In this document: piece after piece, positions 36,392 through 45,205 of the stretch
Numbering within the stretch: the first letter of the stretch is position 1
Layout: the number at the start of each line of letters is the position of its first letter
NCBI RefSeq assembly: GCF_000429305.1
Contig: NZ_AUBP01000001.1
Location: 186,001-250,000 of the forward strand
Reading direction: 5' to 3'
From: Desulfovibrio inopinatus DSM 10711
GTDB lineage: Bacteria > Desulfobacterota > Desulfovibrionia > Desulfovibrionales > Desulfovibrionaceae
Length of the DNA: 64,000 bases
Made by a program: the position numbers and the translations under genes
The notes under the pieces: generated by a model
What the model was told of the DNA's origin: nothing
The model's input: only the letters and a program-made list of their open reading frames with translations
Database searches by the model: none

Positions 36392-37417
36392 TCACAATAG
36401 GTACTCCCGCTTCATGCCGGTCATTTTTTCTTTTTCTTGAACGGTTGCCAGAAATGCTGGATCAAAAGCGCCTTTCTCACGAGCCGCGAAAAAAACGTCG
36501 ACAAGGTGGGGATCCAATGTCTTTCCACGTAAAGAGTTCATGATTTCCAAACTCCGCGTCAGTGTAAACGCCTCCTTGTAGGTCCGTTTGCTATTGACGG
36601 CATCCCAAATGTCCGCCAAAGCCAAAATGCGGGCTCTAAGCGGGATGTCCTCTCCAACCAGTCCGCGAGGATACCCTCCGCCTCCGAATCGTTCATGATG
36701 TGAAGATGCGTTGAATGCTACTTCCTCCCATCCTGGTATCGTGATCTCTGCAAGGATCTGATAGGTTTTTTCTGCGTGGCTTTTCATGTGATCCCATTCG
36801 CCTGGACCATCGAGTTTGCCGGGTTTCAGGAGAACAGCGTCACGGATACCCAGTTTACCTACATCATGGACGAGGCTTTCGAGCAGAAGCGAGTGAATAT
36901 CGTGACCGGAAAAGCCGAGTTCTCGTCCTATAACCATAGCATATATTGCAACGCGTTCACTATGGCATCCTGTGTATTCATCTTTGAAGGAAACGGCTCT
37001 GGCGAAACAGCGCGCCATGGACATGGCCATGTCGTTTGGGAAAATAATGTCTGCGGTGTCGCGAAAGTGGAAGGTTCGTTTTATTCGTTCTTCAAGGTCA
37101 TATAAATCGAATGGCTTGACAACAAAGTCTTCTGCGCCTTCAAAAAAAGCACTGTGGAATTGTGCGAGATCTTTATGTGCGGTAATAAAAATAACCGGCA
37201 ACCCAGGACGTATGCCATGCATTCGGCGCATTGTCTCAAAGCCGTCTATCCCTGGCATCTTGATATCGAGCAATACAAGATCCACAGGGTTTTCCGTCAC
37301 ATTTGACACCGCTTCAAAGCCATCTTGAGCAATCTGGATATCGTAATCTATTTCCAGAAAACTGGAAATAGCGTCTCGTATTTCTGGTGAATCATCCACA
37401 ACAAGAATGCGTTTCAT
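36392..37417 (-). CDS. Receiver-HD-GYP cyclic-di-GMP phosphodiesterase
   Basis: The 341-residue RpfG-type protein has a receiver (about 2-118, Asp51 in LLDIKMPG, VKPFD lysine) and an HD-GYP domain (about 135-315). Catalytic signatures are HSERV, HDVGKLGI (His184-Asp185) and HHERFGGGGYP (240-250). In the last motif a Gly stands where most family members have Asp or Asn. The expected role is hydrolysis of c-di-GMP under phosphorylation control. AAGGAG lies six bases before the ATG at 37417; the frame is open further upstream without support. It heads the minus-strand signalling block. Confidence 0.88.
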   Translation of the reverse strand: MKRILVVDDSPEIRDAISSFLEIDYDIQIAQDGFEAVSNVTENPVDLVLLDIKMPGIDGFETMRRMHGIRPGLPVIFITAHKDLAQFHSAFFEGAEDFVVKPFDLYDLEERIKRTFHFRDTADIIFPNDMAMSMARCFARAVSFKDEYTGCHSERVAIYAMVIGRELGFSGHDIHSLLLESLVHDVGKLGIRDAVLLKPGKLDGPGEWDHMKSHAEKTYQILAEITIPGWEEVAFNASSHHERFGGGGYPRGLVGEDIPLRARILALADIWDAVNSKRTYKEAFTLTRSLEIMNSLRGKTLDPHLVDVFFAAREKGAFDPAFLATVQEKEKMTGMKREYLL

Positions 37418-37592
37418 CGTTGACTCCTTGTGTTGAGTCTTCATGAACAGCACAATACAATATATTTCGCTGGGGTGGCGTACATCACGAAGCATAACAC
37501 AATACGGTGATGTCCTAATCCCGCAGAGAAGAAGAGAGGACTGCATGTGTAGTGTTATTTAACTTGCCAGCGAAGAGAGTGTAAGATATTTT

Positions 37593-37621
37593 TTTATGCT
37601 ATATGGAACGTTTTTCGTCAA
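37593..37621 (-). promoter_or_regulatory. Candidate sigma-70 promoter for the HD-GYP signalling operon
   Basis: On the minus strand, TTGACG (37621-37616), a 17-base spacer and CATAAA (37598-37593). Transcription would start near 37586 and run through a leader of about 170 bases to the HD-GYP gene. The rest of the gap 37418-37812 holds only the inverted repeat at 37759-37796. Confidence 0.4.
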
Positions 37622-37758
37622 GGTTGGATGCTAGAATTGTTATAAAAATCAATTTGTGGATTTTTTTTGATGGAATTATATTGAATAGTCTTGTGGAATC
37701 CTTTTATGTGGTTGCGGTGGCAATAAGAAGGGAAAAAGAGCGAGTTTTCACGTGCTGA

Positions 37759-37796
37759 ATGAGCATACGGATGATTCGTACGATCCGTATGCTCAT
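37759..37796. repeat. 14-bp perfect inverted repeat after zwf
   Basis: ATGAGCATACGGAT and ATCCGTATGCTCAT are exact complements around a 10-base centre, 16 bases beyond the zwf stop codon. No T-run follows on the minus strand, so it is not a textbook terminator; it may protect the mRNA 3' end or be a protein site. Confidence 0.8.
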
Positions 37797-37812
37797 CGAA
37801 CAGAGGGGAAGG

Positions 37813-39339
37813 CTATCGTGACACGTCATCAATGTACCCGCTATAAATCCGGGCTGTTTCTTCCGGTCCCCAAGAACCGGAGGGATAGAATCGAATATGC
37901 TTTTCCAATTCTGAGCATTCGTCACACATTTCCAGGATCGGAGTGAGGAATTCCCAACAAAGTTCCACGCTATCCTGTCTCCAGAACAGCATGTGATCAC
38001 CGATCATGCTATCAATGAGTACCTTCTCATACGCATCAAGTATGGGGCCGGAGACTCCTTCATTGAAATTGAAGTGCATTGACGATGTTCGCAAGCACAA
38101 ACGGGTATCCGGTTGTTTGACTTGGAACGACATTCGGATGGATTCATTCGGGTAGGTTTCCATAACGAGGCGGTTAGCTGCAATGAAGTCAGGACCAAGA
38201 ATATCGCGAAAAATGGAATGAGGAACCTGTTTGAATTGCACCACGATACGCGTCACTTTTTTGGGCATGCGTTTTCCCGACGTGATATAGAAGGGAACAC
38301 CTTGCCATCGCCAATTATCAATATATGCACGCAACATGGCAAATGTCGGTGTGAGTGAGTTGTGTGTGACGCCAGATTCTTCACGGTATCCGACAACGCG
38401 TTTTCCTTCGACAACACCGCTCTCATACTGTCCGAGAACGAGATCTTCAAATTGATTTTTAAGGTCGAAGGGGCGCAAGCTGCGGTAAACCTTCGCTTTT
38501 TCATCGCGAACCCGGTCAGATTGGAACTTAGAGGGTGGCTCTATGGTCGCCATAGCCAGAAGTTGCATCATATGATTTTGAAACATGTCGCGTAATACGC
38601 CGGACTCATCGTAGTATCCTGCACGATACTCCACTCCAAGCCGTTCTGCAGCTGTGATACTGACGTAATCAATATAATGCAGATTCCAAACCGGTTCGAA
38701 GATGGCGTTGGCAAACCGGAACAGTAACAAGTTCTGTATGGTTTCTTTGGCAAGGTAATGATCGATACGGAAAATTTGGTTCTCGTCAAAGTACTCATGC
38801 AGTGCCGCATCAAGTTCCTGAGATGACTTCAAGTCACGGCCGAACGGCTTTTCTACAACTATCCGACACCAAACATCGTCAGAAGGGCTATTTGCCAATC
38901 CTACAGCACCAAGGTTTCGGGCGACGGGTTGGTAGAGTCCTGGAGGTATAGCCAGGTAAAACATACGATTGCCGGGTAAATTCAAGTCCTGTTCAATGGA
39001 TTCAATAGACGCTTTGAGATTGGCGTAATCGTCAGGTTGCTTATAATCCAGACGGTAATAAAAGAGACGTCGGGCAAAGTCTTTCCAGGCAATGCCCGCT
39101 AAAAGACCTGTGTCTTGAAGCGCTTTGCGCATGACGTCGCGAAAGCTCTCATTGTTCATTTCTGATCGCGCAGCACCGATAATGGCAAAACTATCGGGAA
39201 GACGACCGACGCGGAACAAGTTGGCTAACGAAGGGATGAGTTTGCGCGATGTCAGGTCGCCCGATGCCCCAAAAATAACCAAGGTACATGGGCTGGGGCG
39301 ATCCTGTTCGAGACAGGCTGGACCGTTATTCAATATCAT
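37813..39339 (-). CDS. zwf: Glucose-6-phosphate dehydrogenase
   Basis: The 508-residue enzyme oxidises glucose-6-phosphate to 6-phosphogluconolactone, the entry to the oxidative pentose phosphate pathway. Visible are the N-terminal dinucleotide site VIFGASGDLTSRKLIPSL, the substrate motif RIDHYLAKETIQNLL with the catalytic His, and the C-terminal EKVLIDSMIGDHMLFWRQD block. Full length. It is the last gene of the minus-strand cluster tkt-tal-gnd-zwf, separated from gnd by about 200 bases that contain a strong hairpin, so it may also have its own promoter. No 6-phosphogluconolactonase gene is present in the cluster. Confidence 0.95.
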   Translation of the reverse strand: MILNNGPACLEQDRPSPCTLVIFGASGDLTSRKLIPSLANLFRVGRLPDSFAIIGAARSEMNNESFRDVMRKALQDTGLLAGIAWKDFARRLFYYRLDYKQPDDYANLKASIESIEQDLNLPGNRMFYLAIPPGLYQPVARNLGAVGLANSPSDDVWCRIVVEKPFGRDLKSSQELDAALHEYFDENQIFRIDHYLAKETIQNLLLFRFANAIFEPVWNLHYIDYVSITAAERLGVEYRAGYYDESGVLRDMFQNHMMQLLAMATIEPPSKFQSDRVRDEKAKVYRSLRPFDLKNQFEDLVLGQYESGVVEGKRVVGYREESGVTHNSLTPTFAMLRAYIDNWRWQGVPFYITSGKRMPKKVTRIVVQFKQVPHSIFRDILGPDFIAANRLVMETYPNESIRMSFQVKQPDTRLCLRTSSMHFNFNEGVSGPILDAYEKVLIDSMIGDHMLFWRQDSVELCWEFLTPILEMCDECSELEKHIRFYPSGSWGPEETARIYSGYIDDVSR

Positions 39340-39487
39340 TATCTACTCCTTGAGAAAGAGAGTACGGTCATTGTGCAAGGGGGGAGGGGCATCCCGAGCT
39401 TCTCAATGCCACAATTTTATTGCAGATAATGTGGCGCAGAGCGGAAATTGATATACCGCATCTCGCCACGGCATGCTGTTTGCTCTT

Positions 39488-39526
39488 CGAACCGTTTGTG
39501 CAACGCGTTGTTGCACAAACGGTTCG
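39488..39526. repeat. 17-bp perfect inverted repeat between gnd and zwf
   Basis: CGAACCGTTTGTGCAAC and GTTGCACAAACGGTTCG pair exactly around a 5-base loop, 11 bases after the gnd stop codon. On the minus-strand transcript no U-run follows. Such a stable intercistronic hairpin can protect upstream mRNA and lower expression of the distal gene. Confidence 0.85.
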
Positions 39527-39537
39527 TGTGTGTCGGG

Positions 39538-40446
39538 TTACTTCTTTTTGACGGCGTGACCACCGAATTGGTTCCGGAGTGCGGCCAAAACGCGATCGCC
39601 AAAAAAATCGGGTTGTCGTGATCGAAATCGTTCCATCAATGCCAAGGTGAGAACCGGCGTTGGAACAGCTGTATCGATCGCTTCACTGACGGTCCAGCGT
39701 CCTTCTCCCGAATCATCGACATAGGCTTCAAGTCCGTCTAAATGCGGGTCGTCGCTAAACATACGTTCGCATAACTCCAGCAGCCAGGATCGGATGACAC
39801 TTCCCTGATTCCAGAGATGACTGATCTTTGTGTAATCGAAATGCTCACTGTATTCCGATGCGTCGAGGACGGCAAAGCCCTCGGCATAGGCTTGCATCAT
39901 GCCGTATTCAATGCCGTTGTGGACCATTTTGACAAAGTGACCGGCTCCAGTTGGGCCGCAGTGGAGAAACCCATCCCTGGGCGCAAGGTCGATCATTGCC
40001 GGTTCAATGGCTTGGACAGCTTCTTTCGGACCGCCGAGCATGGTGCAATAGCCGATTTGGAGTCCCCAAATACCGCCGGAAACACCAGCGTCGACATAAT
40101 GGATGCCTTTATCGGTAAACGCAGGAGCACGACGAAGATCGTCTTTAAAGTGGGTATTGCCCCCCTCCACCACGATATCTCCTGGTTCAAGCAAGTCGAT
40201 CAACTGGTTCAATGCATCGTCGACCGGCTTGCCTGCCGGAAGCATAACCCAGACAACGCGAGGGGCTTCAAGAGCCGCGACAACCTCAGGAAAAGTTTCG
40301 ACGGCCTGTATATGCTCCTCTGTCTTCGCAATATCTTGTGCTTTGGAAAACGTACGGTTCCAAGCAACCACCTGATGACCAGCACGGGACAGACGTTTGG
40401 CCATGTTGCCGCCCATGCGACCAAGGCCGAGCATTGCCAATTTCAT
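39538..40446 (-). CDS. gnd: 6-phosphogluconate dehydrogenase, decarboxylating (short form)
   Basis: The 302-residue enzyme converts 6-phosphogluconate to ribulose-5-phosphate and CO2. It has the N-terminal dinucleotide motif MLGLGRMGGNMAKRL, VVEGGNTHF, DAGVSGGIWG, the catalytic region GAGHFVKMVHNGIEYG, and SGEGRWTVSEA. The length fits the short, often NAD-linked GntZ/YqeC class rather than the roughly 470-residue Gnd. It follows tal by 15 bases, so the two are co-transcribed. Cofactor preference is not shown directly. Confidence 0.93.
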   Translation of the reverse strand: MKLAMLGLGRMGGNMAKRLSRAGHQVVAWNRTFSKAQDIAKTEEHIQAVETFPEVVAALEAPRVVWVMLPAGKPVDDALNQLIDLLEPGDIVVEGGNTHFKDDLRRAPAFTDKGIHYVDAGVSGGIWGLQIGYCTMLGGPKEAVQAIEPAMIDLAPRDGFLHCGPTGAGHFVKMVHNGIEYGMMQAYAEGFAVLDASEYSEHFDYTKISHLWNQGSVIRSWLLELCERMFSDDPHLDGLEAYVDDSGEGRWTVSEAIDTAVPTPVLTLALMERFRSRQPDFFGDRVLAALRNQFGGHAVKKK

Positions 40447-40461
40447 ACATTCCTCCAGGGT

Positions 40462-41325
40462 TTAGGCTGTGATGAGATTGTTCCAGTCGCTGGCGAATTT
40501 CGCCATGCCCGAGTCGGTAAGGTCATGCATGATGTTGTAGTCTTGCCACGGTTTGTCCAAGGCAATGTTCTGGTAAATGATGGGGGCCAGTCTGGCCGGA
40601 ACACGGACAGGGTCTGTTGGAACCGGCATCCCGGCATCGGCCCAATCCACAAGAACATTGTGAGGAACGGTGACAATGTCCGGGTTGAGTTTGAGGCAAT
40701 TGAGGAAGTGATCGAGGCTGCGCACACTGGCGGCCAGAACTTCGACATGCCCGTCACCTGGGGAGTACATTTTGAGAATATTCGCAATGAGATCGAGACC
40801 ACGCTGGTTGCGATCATCAAGCCGACCGATAAAAGGAGAAACAAACACATCGCCGGGTTTGGCCCCTTGGGTTGCCGTGTATACGGCTGCGGCCTGTTCC
40901 TGCGTGAAGCACAACGTCATGTTCACGCGTTTACCTGCCGCTATGAGCCGGTTGGCGGCTTCGAGCCCGGCTGTTGTTGTAGGACATTTGATGTGTGCAT
41001 TGGGAATCCAATCAAACATCTGAGTGCCTTGGTCAATCATGGCTTGCGCTGTCGTGTTGCTGTCGGCATAGACTTCGATCGAAACGGAACCTTCTGGGAT
41101 GAGGGAGGAGATTTCCTGGATCACTTTTTTATAAAAGCCGAGGAGTTCTTCTTTTTGAAACGTACCGTCAGTTTTGACGTGTTGTTGGGCCTGTGGGTTT
41201 TTGGCCACCAAACTGGGGTTGGTTGTTTGACCATCAAGAAAACCGAGTCGGTCAAGAATATCCCGCGTTTGATCCGGATCGGCTCCATCGAGGAATATTT
41301 TCGTGTTCAGATTGTCCGGTCTCAT
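40462..41325 (-). CDS. tal: Transaldolase family protein
   Basis: The 287-residue TIM-barrel protein has the transaldolase signatures GQTTNPSLVAK (about 32-42) and HIKCPTTTAGLEAANRL, whose Lys is the candidate Schiff-base residue, followed by NMTLCFTQEQA. The reaction would move a dihydroxyacetone unit between sedoheptulose-7-phosphate and glyceraldehyde-3-phosphate. It is shorter than E. coli TalB (about 317) and longer than the 220-residue TalC/fructose-6-phosphate aldolase group. Its ATG overlaps the tkt stop (ATGA), which supports pentose phosphate function. Confidence 0.88.
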   Translation of the reverse strand: MRPDNLNTKIFLDGADPDQTRDILDRLGFLDGQTTNPSLVAKNPQAQQHVKTDGTFQKEELLGFYKKVIQEISSLIPEGSVSIEVYADSNTTAQAMIDQGTQMFDWIPNAHIKCPTTTAGLEAANRLIAAGKRVNMTLCFTQEQAAAVYTATQGAKPGDVFVSPFIGRLDDRNQRGLDLIANILKMYSPGDGHVEVLAASVRSLDHFLNCLKLNPDIVTVPHNVLVDWADAGMPVPTDPVRVPARLAPIIYQNIALDKPWQDYNIMHDLTDSGMAKFASDWNNLITA

Positions 41326-43151
41326 ACGATCTCCTGTACTTTTTTGACGATGCTCGTTCTGGAAATGGTTTCGTAGTTGAGGAGCTCGTCGGGTGTGCCG
41401 CTCATGGGCATTTTGGATACGGCCAGACTGACAACGTGCAAATCGGTATTCGCCAAAGCCGCGCTTACGGCTTCTCCCAATCCACCAGTCGGGCCATGAT
41501 CTTCCACGGTGATAATCGGCCCTTGCGAGGCTGCGGCGGCCAATGTCTGACCGTCAAGGGGCTTGACGCAATACAGGTCGATAACTCGAACGGATATGTT
41601 TTGTTGCTTCAATTCCTCCCAGGCCGCTAACGCTTCATGTACTGTCAGACCCGCACCGATAATGGTGGCAACATCGAGGTCTGATTGTCGAAGGATTTTG
41701 AATCCTCCGATGGGGAAATATTCTGCGTTGTCGTAGAGTACCGGCGTGCTGCCACGCGTGGTTCTGATATAGACAATGCCACCATACTCTGCGGCGGCTT
41801 CTGTCAATTTGACACAGGAAACCGCATCGCTCGGATATAAAACGACACTGTCCAAAACGCTCCGAAACATGGCAATATCTTCAAGTCCCATTTGCGAAGG
41901 GCCATCTTCGCCGATGGAAACGCCGGCATGGGATCCACAAAATATGATGTTGGCCCCAGAGTACCGGCTCATGCGAATTTGATCAAACGCTCTGGTGAAA
42001 AACGCGCCAAATGTTGACACAAAAGGAAGTCGGCCTCTCCGTGACAATCCCAAAGCCATGCCTACCATGTTTTGCTCAGCAATGTACATTTCGAAAAACC
42101 GATTCGGATAGGCTTTTTTGAAGGTATCGGCATATGTTGAATTACTGACTTCGGCATCAAGCACAACCATATCGGGAAACGCGTCAGCAATGCGAACGAG
42201 GCCTTCTCCGTATGCTTTGCGGGTAGCAATGGGTTCCCCGACTGAATAGGAAGGATGTGGAGGCGGGGCGGAAGGCATCGGCTCGGAGCGGATATCCAGG
42301 GGCGCCGCAATGTTACCACGAAGATCGGCAGGAACCTCTCCAAGCGCGGTCAAGGCCTCGTTCAGGCGGTCTTTGGGAATAGGCTTTCCATGCCAGCCAT
42401 TGAGGTCTTCGGCGAATGGTACGCCTTTGCCTTTGATGGTTTTGGCGATGATCATGAATGGCACTTTGGCTGTGTGGGCTGTGGCTCGGGCATACGCATT
42501 GAGGATGGAGTCCATATCATGGCCGTCGATGACACAAGTTTCCCAACCGAAGGCCCGTACGCGTTCGTCATAAGCAGTAACATTGTGACCATACATGGTT
42601 TCACCGCGTTGACCCAATCGGTTAACGTCGAGAATGGCAATGAGGTTGTTCAACTTGTAGTGAACTGCGAGCTGGATCGCTTCCCACACAGATCCTTCGG
42701 CCATTTCCGAATCTCCAAGCAGGACATAGGTTCGTGTTGGCGCGTTTTCCAAATATTTGGCGCAAAGTGCCATGCCGGCACCGATAGAAAGACCTTGTCC
42801 TAAAGAACCGGTCGCGGCTTCCGCTAAAGGAAAACGAGCTGTCGGATGTCCTTCGAGTGGAGAGCCGAAGGCGCGAAATGTCTTCAATTCTTCGTCTTGG
42901 ATGGCTCCGGCTGCAGCCCATAACGCATAAAATAGTGGCGAGGCATGCCCTTTGGAAAAAATAACCCGATCATTTCCGGGATGTCCCGGTCGACTCGGGT
43001 CGAAACGCAGAATACTTCCAAAGAAGAGTCCCGTCATCAGGTCCGTGGCCGAAAGGGAAGATGTGGGGTGTCCTGATCCGGCCGTTGTTGACGAAATGAG
43101 AATATTTCGTCGTATCAAGCGGGCAAGGGTGCTGAGTCTGTTGGTATCCAT
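41322..43151 (-). CDS. tkt: Transketolase
   Basis: The 609-residue thiamine-diphosphate enzyme has GSGHPTSSLSATDL at the start, the ThDP/metal motif LGDSEMAEGSVWEA to LDVNRLGQ, a pyrimidine-binding domain (YIAEQNMVGMALGLSRRG, SHAGVSIGEDGPSQMGLED) and the C-terminal domain (VRVIDLYCVKPLDG). It is somewhat shorter than E. coli TktA (663) but carries all three domains in one chain. AAAGGAA precedes the ATG at 43151; the frame is open 18 codons further. It is the first gene of the tkt-tal-gnd-zwf cluster. Confidence 0.92.
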   Translation of the reverse strand: MDTNRLSTLARLIRRNILISSTTAGSGHPTSSLSATDLMTGLFFGSILRFDPSRPGHPGNDRVIFSKGHASPLFYALWAAAGAIQDEELKTFRAFGSPLEGHPTARFPLAEAATGSLGQGLSIGAGMALCAKYLENAPTRTYVLLGDSEMAEGSVWEAIQLAVHYKLNNLIAILDVNRLGQRGETMYGHNVTAYDERVRAFGWETCVIDGHDMDSILNAYARATAHTAKVPFMIIAKTIKGKGVPFAEDLNGWHGKPIPKDRLNEALTALGEVPADLRGNIAAPLDIRSEPMPSAPPPHPSYSVGEPIATRKAYGEGLVRIADAFPDMVVLDAEVSNSTYADTFKKAYPNRFFEMYIAEQNMVGMALGLSRRGRLPFVSTFGAFFTRAFDQIRMSRYSGANIIFCGSHAGVSIGEDGPSQMGLEDIAMFRSVLDSVVLYPSDAVSCVKLTEAAAEYGGIVYIRTTRGSTPVLYDNAEYFPIGGFKILRQSDLDVATIIGAGLTVHEALAAWEELKQQNISVRVIDLYCVKPLDGQTLAAAASQGPIITVEDHGPTGGLGEAVSAALANTDLHVVSLAVSKMPMSGTPDELLNYETISRTSIVKKVQEIV

Positions 43152-43351
43152 GACGTTTCCTTTATAGCACAAGAGCGAAGCAGACGTTGGCGCAAAGACA
43201 CGCATAGAATAACGGTATGACGAGGAAGTTGATAAAAGTCAAATGAAGTATCCCTCACGTCAAGCGAGGAAACTTCATCAGGGGATGCGACACAGGATGA
43301 TGTGTTTGGAAGGCGGAAAAGTGTTATCTTGGTTGGAGACGACAGAGGAGA

Positions 43352-43825
43352 TCAGTCGTCGGGGTAATGTTCGCCACAACAGGACGTGGAGTCAGGAGCA
43401 TCAAGGAGTTCTTCTGTGGTTGGTCGGGTCAGTCCTCCCAAATGCGACCAAATGGAACAGACGATCTCCAAATCGGGGTCGTCGTCTTGAATTTCTTCTG
43501 CAGTCGCGGCAAATGCGAGAAACCGGCCCGCGCCGAGAAATTTCCCGTCTTCATCGAAGACAAGTTCGATCATGTGGGTCGGCTCCATGCCGCCTTCCAT
43601 TGCCATCCACTCGGTCATGGTCAGACGAAAACCGCTCTCGGCTGTTGGGTGCTCAATGCGCCAAAGTTGCCGGGAATGCACCTCGGGCTCGGGAGCAAAC
43701 TCCAATGCATAAGCTTGTCCGGCCAGAGCTATACGATCAATTGCGGCAAGAAAGTCTGATTCATGAAAACGTGGTTTCCATTTTGATGGACCGACCTGCT
43801 CGCACGTCAAGAATACTTCGTTCAT
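43352..43825 (-). CDS. Hypothetical protein with a cysteine pair at the C-terminus
   Basis: A 157-residue acidic, soluble protein of unknown family. It has no signal peptide or membrane segment. The N-terminus (MNEVFLTCEQVGPSKWKPRF) is followed by a mixed alpha/beta stretch, a Met-rich turn (EWMAMEGGMEPTHM) and an acidic region (EEIQDDDPDLE). It ends with a Ser-Cys-Cys-Gly motif that might bind metal or form a disulfide. GAGGTGA lies just before the ATG at 43825; the frame is open further upstream without support. It is divergent from the secreted protein gene at 43918, about 90 bases away. I do not recognise the family. Confidence 0.6.
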   Translation of the reverse strand: MNEVFLTCEQVGPSKWKPRFHESDFLAAIDRIALAGQAYALEFAPEPEVHSRQLWRIEHPTAESGFRLTMTEWMAMEGGMEPTHMIELVFDEDGKFLGAGRFLAFAATAEEIQDDDPDLEIVCSIWSHLGGLTRPTTEELLDAPDSTSCCGEHYPDD

Positions 43826-43917
43826 CGTCACCTCGCTTGGAGAAAATTTACATCGGAGTTCTTTCCACGTACAATGGTATGCATATGAACAATCAGCAAA
43901 CAAAGGACGGCTTTGCC

Positions 43918-45012
43918 ATGACATCGCAGTGCTTTGCAACCCGGTGTATGTATGTGTTTGTTTTATTTGTCGCGTTTTGTATCGCTTCCGGACCGACTGC
44001 TTCTTCTGCGTGGGCGCAACCGGAGGCCCGATACTGGAGGATTGAACGATTTGTCATGCCGGGACCGAGCGGTATGAATGCCACCCGAGCACAAACCTTT
44101 GTTGGGAAGGTGGTGGAATTCAATCCCAACCCCACATCCGCAACGACCATGTCCTTTGAGGGGGAAACGTGCGCGGTTTCAGTGCTCCCGCGTCGTATTA
44201 ATGCTGGAGGCTATATTTCCAGTGCATATCATGTGTCACCCAAAGCACTGGATATTGATCCTGCAACGCGCATAACGGTGGTTGAGACCGGCTGTCGCTT
44301 GCCTGGTCTGGAACGGGTTATTCAAGTGTCTCCCCGCCGATTGATTTTTATGCGTGACGGCGTTTTTTTCTTGTTGTCACCGGCTCCCAGGCCCAGTGCT
44401 CCTCCACCGGTTCCTGGTATGAATTTCAAACAGTATCCCGGTATCGGTTTAACCGTGTCCTATCCTCGTTCCGTTCAGTTCGTTGCCGATGGTCGAGGTC
44501 CACGGCATGGACTCGGTATTGCGATTTCCATCACCCCGCTGTCTCAATTGGAGCCTGGTGATGGACCGTTCGATGCTTCCCGAAAAATTGCTTTGGAAGA
44601 CCGCCAGGCGCTTCGTCAGGGCCAATTCGGAGCAGAGCCACCATTTGCTGTGCCCGCTTCGCAGAGGGTTCGCCCTATTCCCGGGAGACTCCACGCCAAA
44701 GTGTTCACGACTCTGGCTGAATTTGAAATCTGTAGTGTTGTGTTTGAACAAACCGCTATTTTTTATCGGGGAGATACGCAGATACGCATCCGCCTTATGG
44801 CTGCTCCCGACGCCGTTATGAATCAAAATCCGACGTTTTTTACACGTGATCCAGCTCAATGCGGACAACAGCTTATCTGGAACTTTCCTCGGAATGCCGA
44901 CATCATTCCGGTCTTCTATGAACGTATGCTGAATCATCAGACAGGGCCTGCGTCGGCTGCCTGGCTCTCTACGTTTCAAACTATTCTCGATAACCTGCGT
45001 ATGACGCCATAG
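43918..45012 (+). CDS. Secreted protein of unknown function
   Basis: The 364-residue protein has a signal peptide (about 1-33, hydrophobic CMYVFVLFVAFCIASG, cleavage AWA-QP). The first third (RYWRIERFVMPGPSG to VVETGCRLPGLERVI) looks like a small beta domain with a possible disulfide. A proline-rich linker (RPSAPPPVPG) leads to a second domain resembling a secreted beta fold (YPGIGLTVSYP..FVADG to RIRLMAA). AAAGGA lies about ten bases before the ATG at 43918. The frame is open to 43243 but that part overlaps the divergent gene and lacks a signal peptide. A strong terminator follows. No family recognised. Confidence 0.65.
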   Translation: MTSQCFATRCMYVFVLFVAFCIASGPTASSAWAQPEARYWRIERFVMPGPSGMNATRAQTFVGKVVEFNPNPTSATTMSFEGETCAVSVLPRRINAGGYISSAYHVSPKALDIDPATRITVVETGCRLPGLERVIQVSPRRLIFMRDGVFFLLSPAPRPSAPPPVPGMNFKQYPGIGLTVSYPRSVQFVADGRGPRHGLGIAISITPLSQLEPGDGPFDASRKIALEDRQALRQGQFGAEPPFAVPASQRVRPIPGRLHAKVFTTLAEFEICSVVFEQTAIFYRGDTQIRIRLMAAPDAVMNQNPTFFTRDPAQCGQQLIWNFPRNADIIPVFYERMLNHQTGPASAAWLSTFQTILDNLRMTP

Positions 45013-45035
45013 AGCAGGGGGCCCCAAAGTGTATC

Positions 45036-45074
45036 GATGCAAAGAGGGAGGACTCGGTCCTTCCTTTTTGCATC
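45036..45074 (+). terminator. Rho-independent terminator after the secreted-protein gene
   Basis: An 18-bp stem (GATGCAAAGAGGGAGGAC facing GTCCTTCCTTTTTGCATC, with two wobble pairs) and a TCG loop, with a T5 run within the descending arm. It starts 24 bases after the stop codon. Confidence 0.75.
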
Positions 45075-45205
45075 ATGGTGCGTGGTTTATTGTGTTTTCC
45101 GCGAAGCGTATGTTTCATGGTATGGGACACTTGATGAGTGTATCGTGATGTTGCCTGCGAAGGCAGAGGAAGATTCCCAAGAAGAGAGAGCAACGTAGGG
45201 GACGT

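Noticed and set aside
39817-41376. A 519-codon plus-strand frame across gnd and tal
   Set aside because: It runs antisense through two well-supported enzymes and their junction; no family features.
43243-43917. Upstream extension of the secreted-protein frame at 43918
   Set aside because: It overlaps the divergent gene at 43352-43825, and the signal peptide only makes sense at the N-terminus from 43918.
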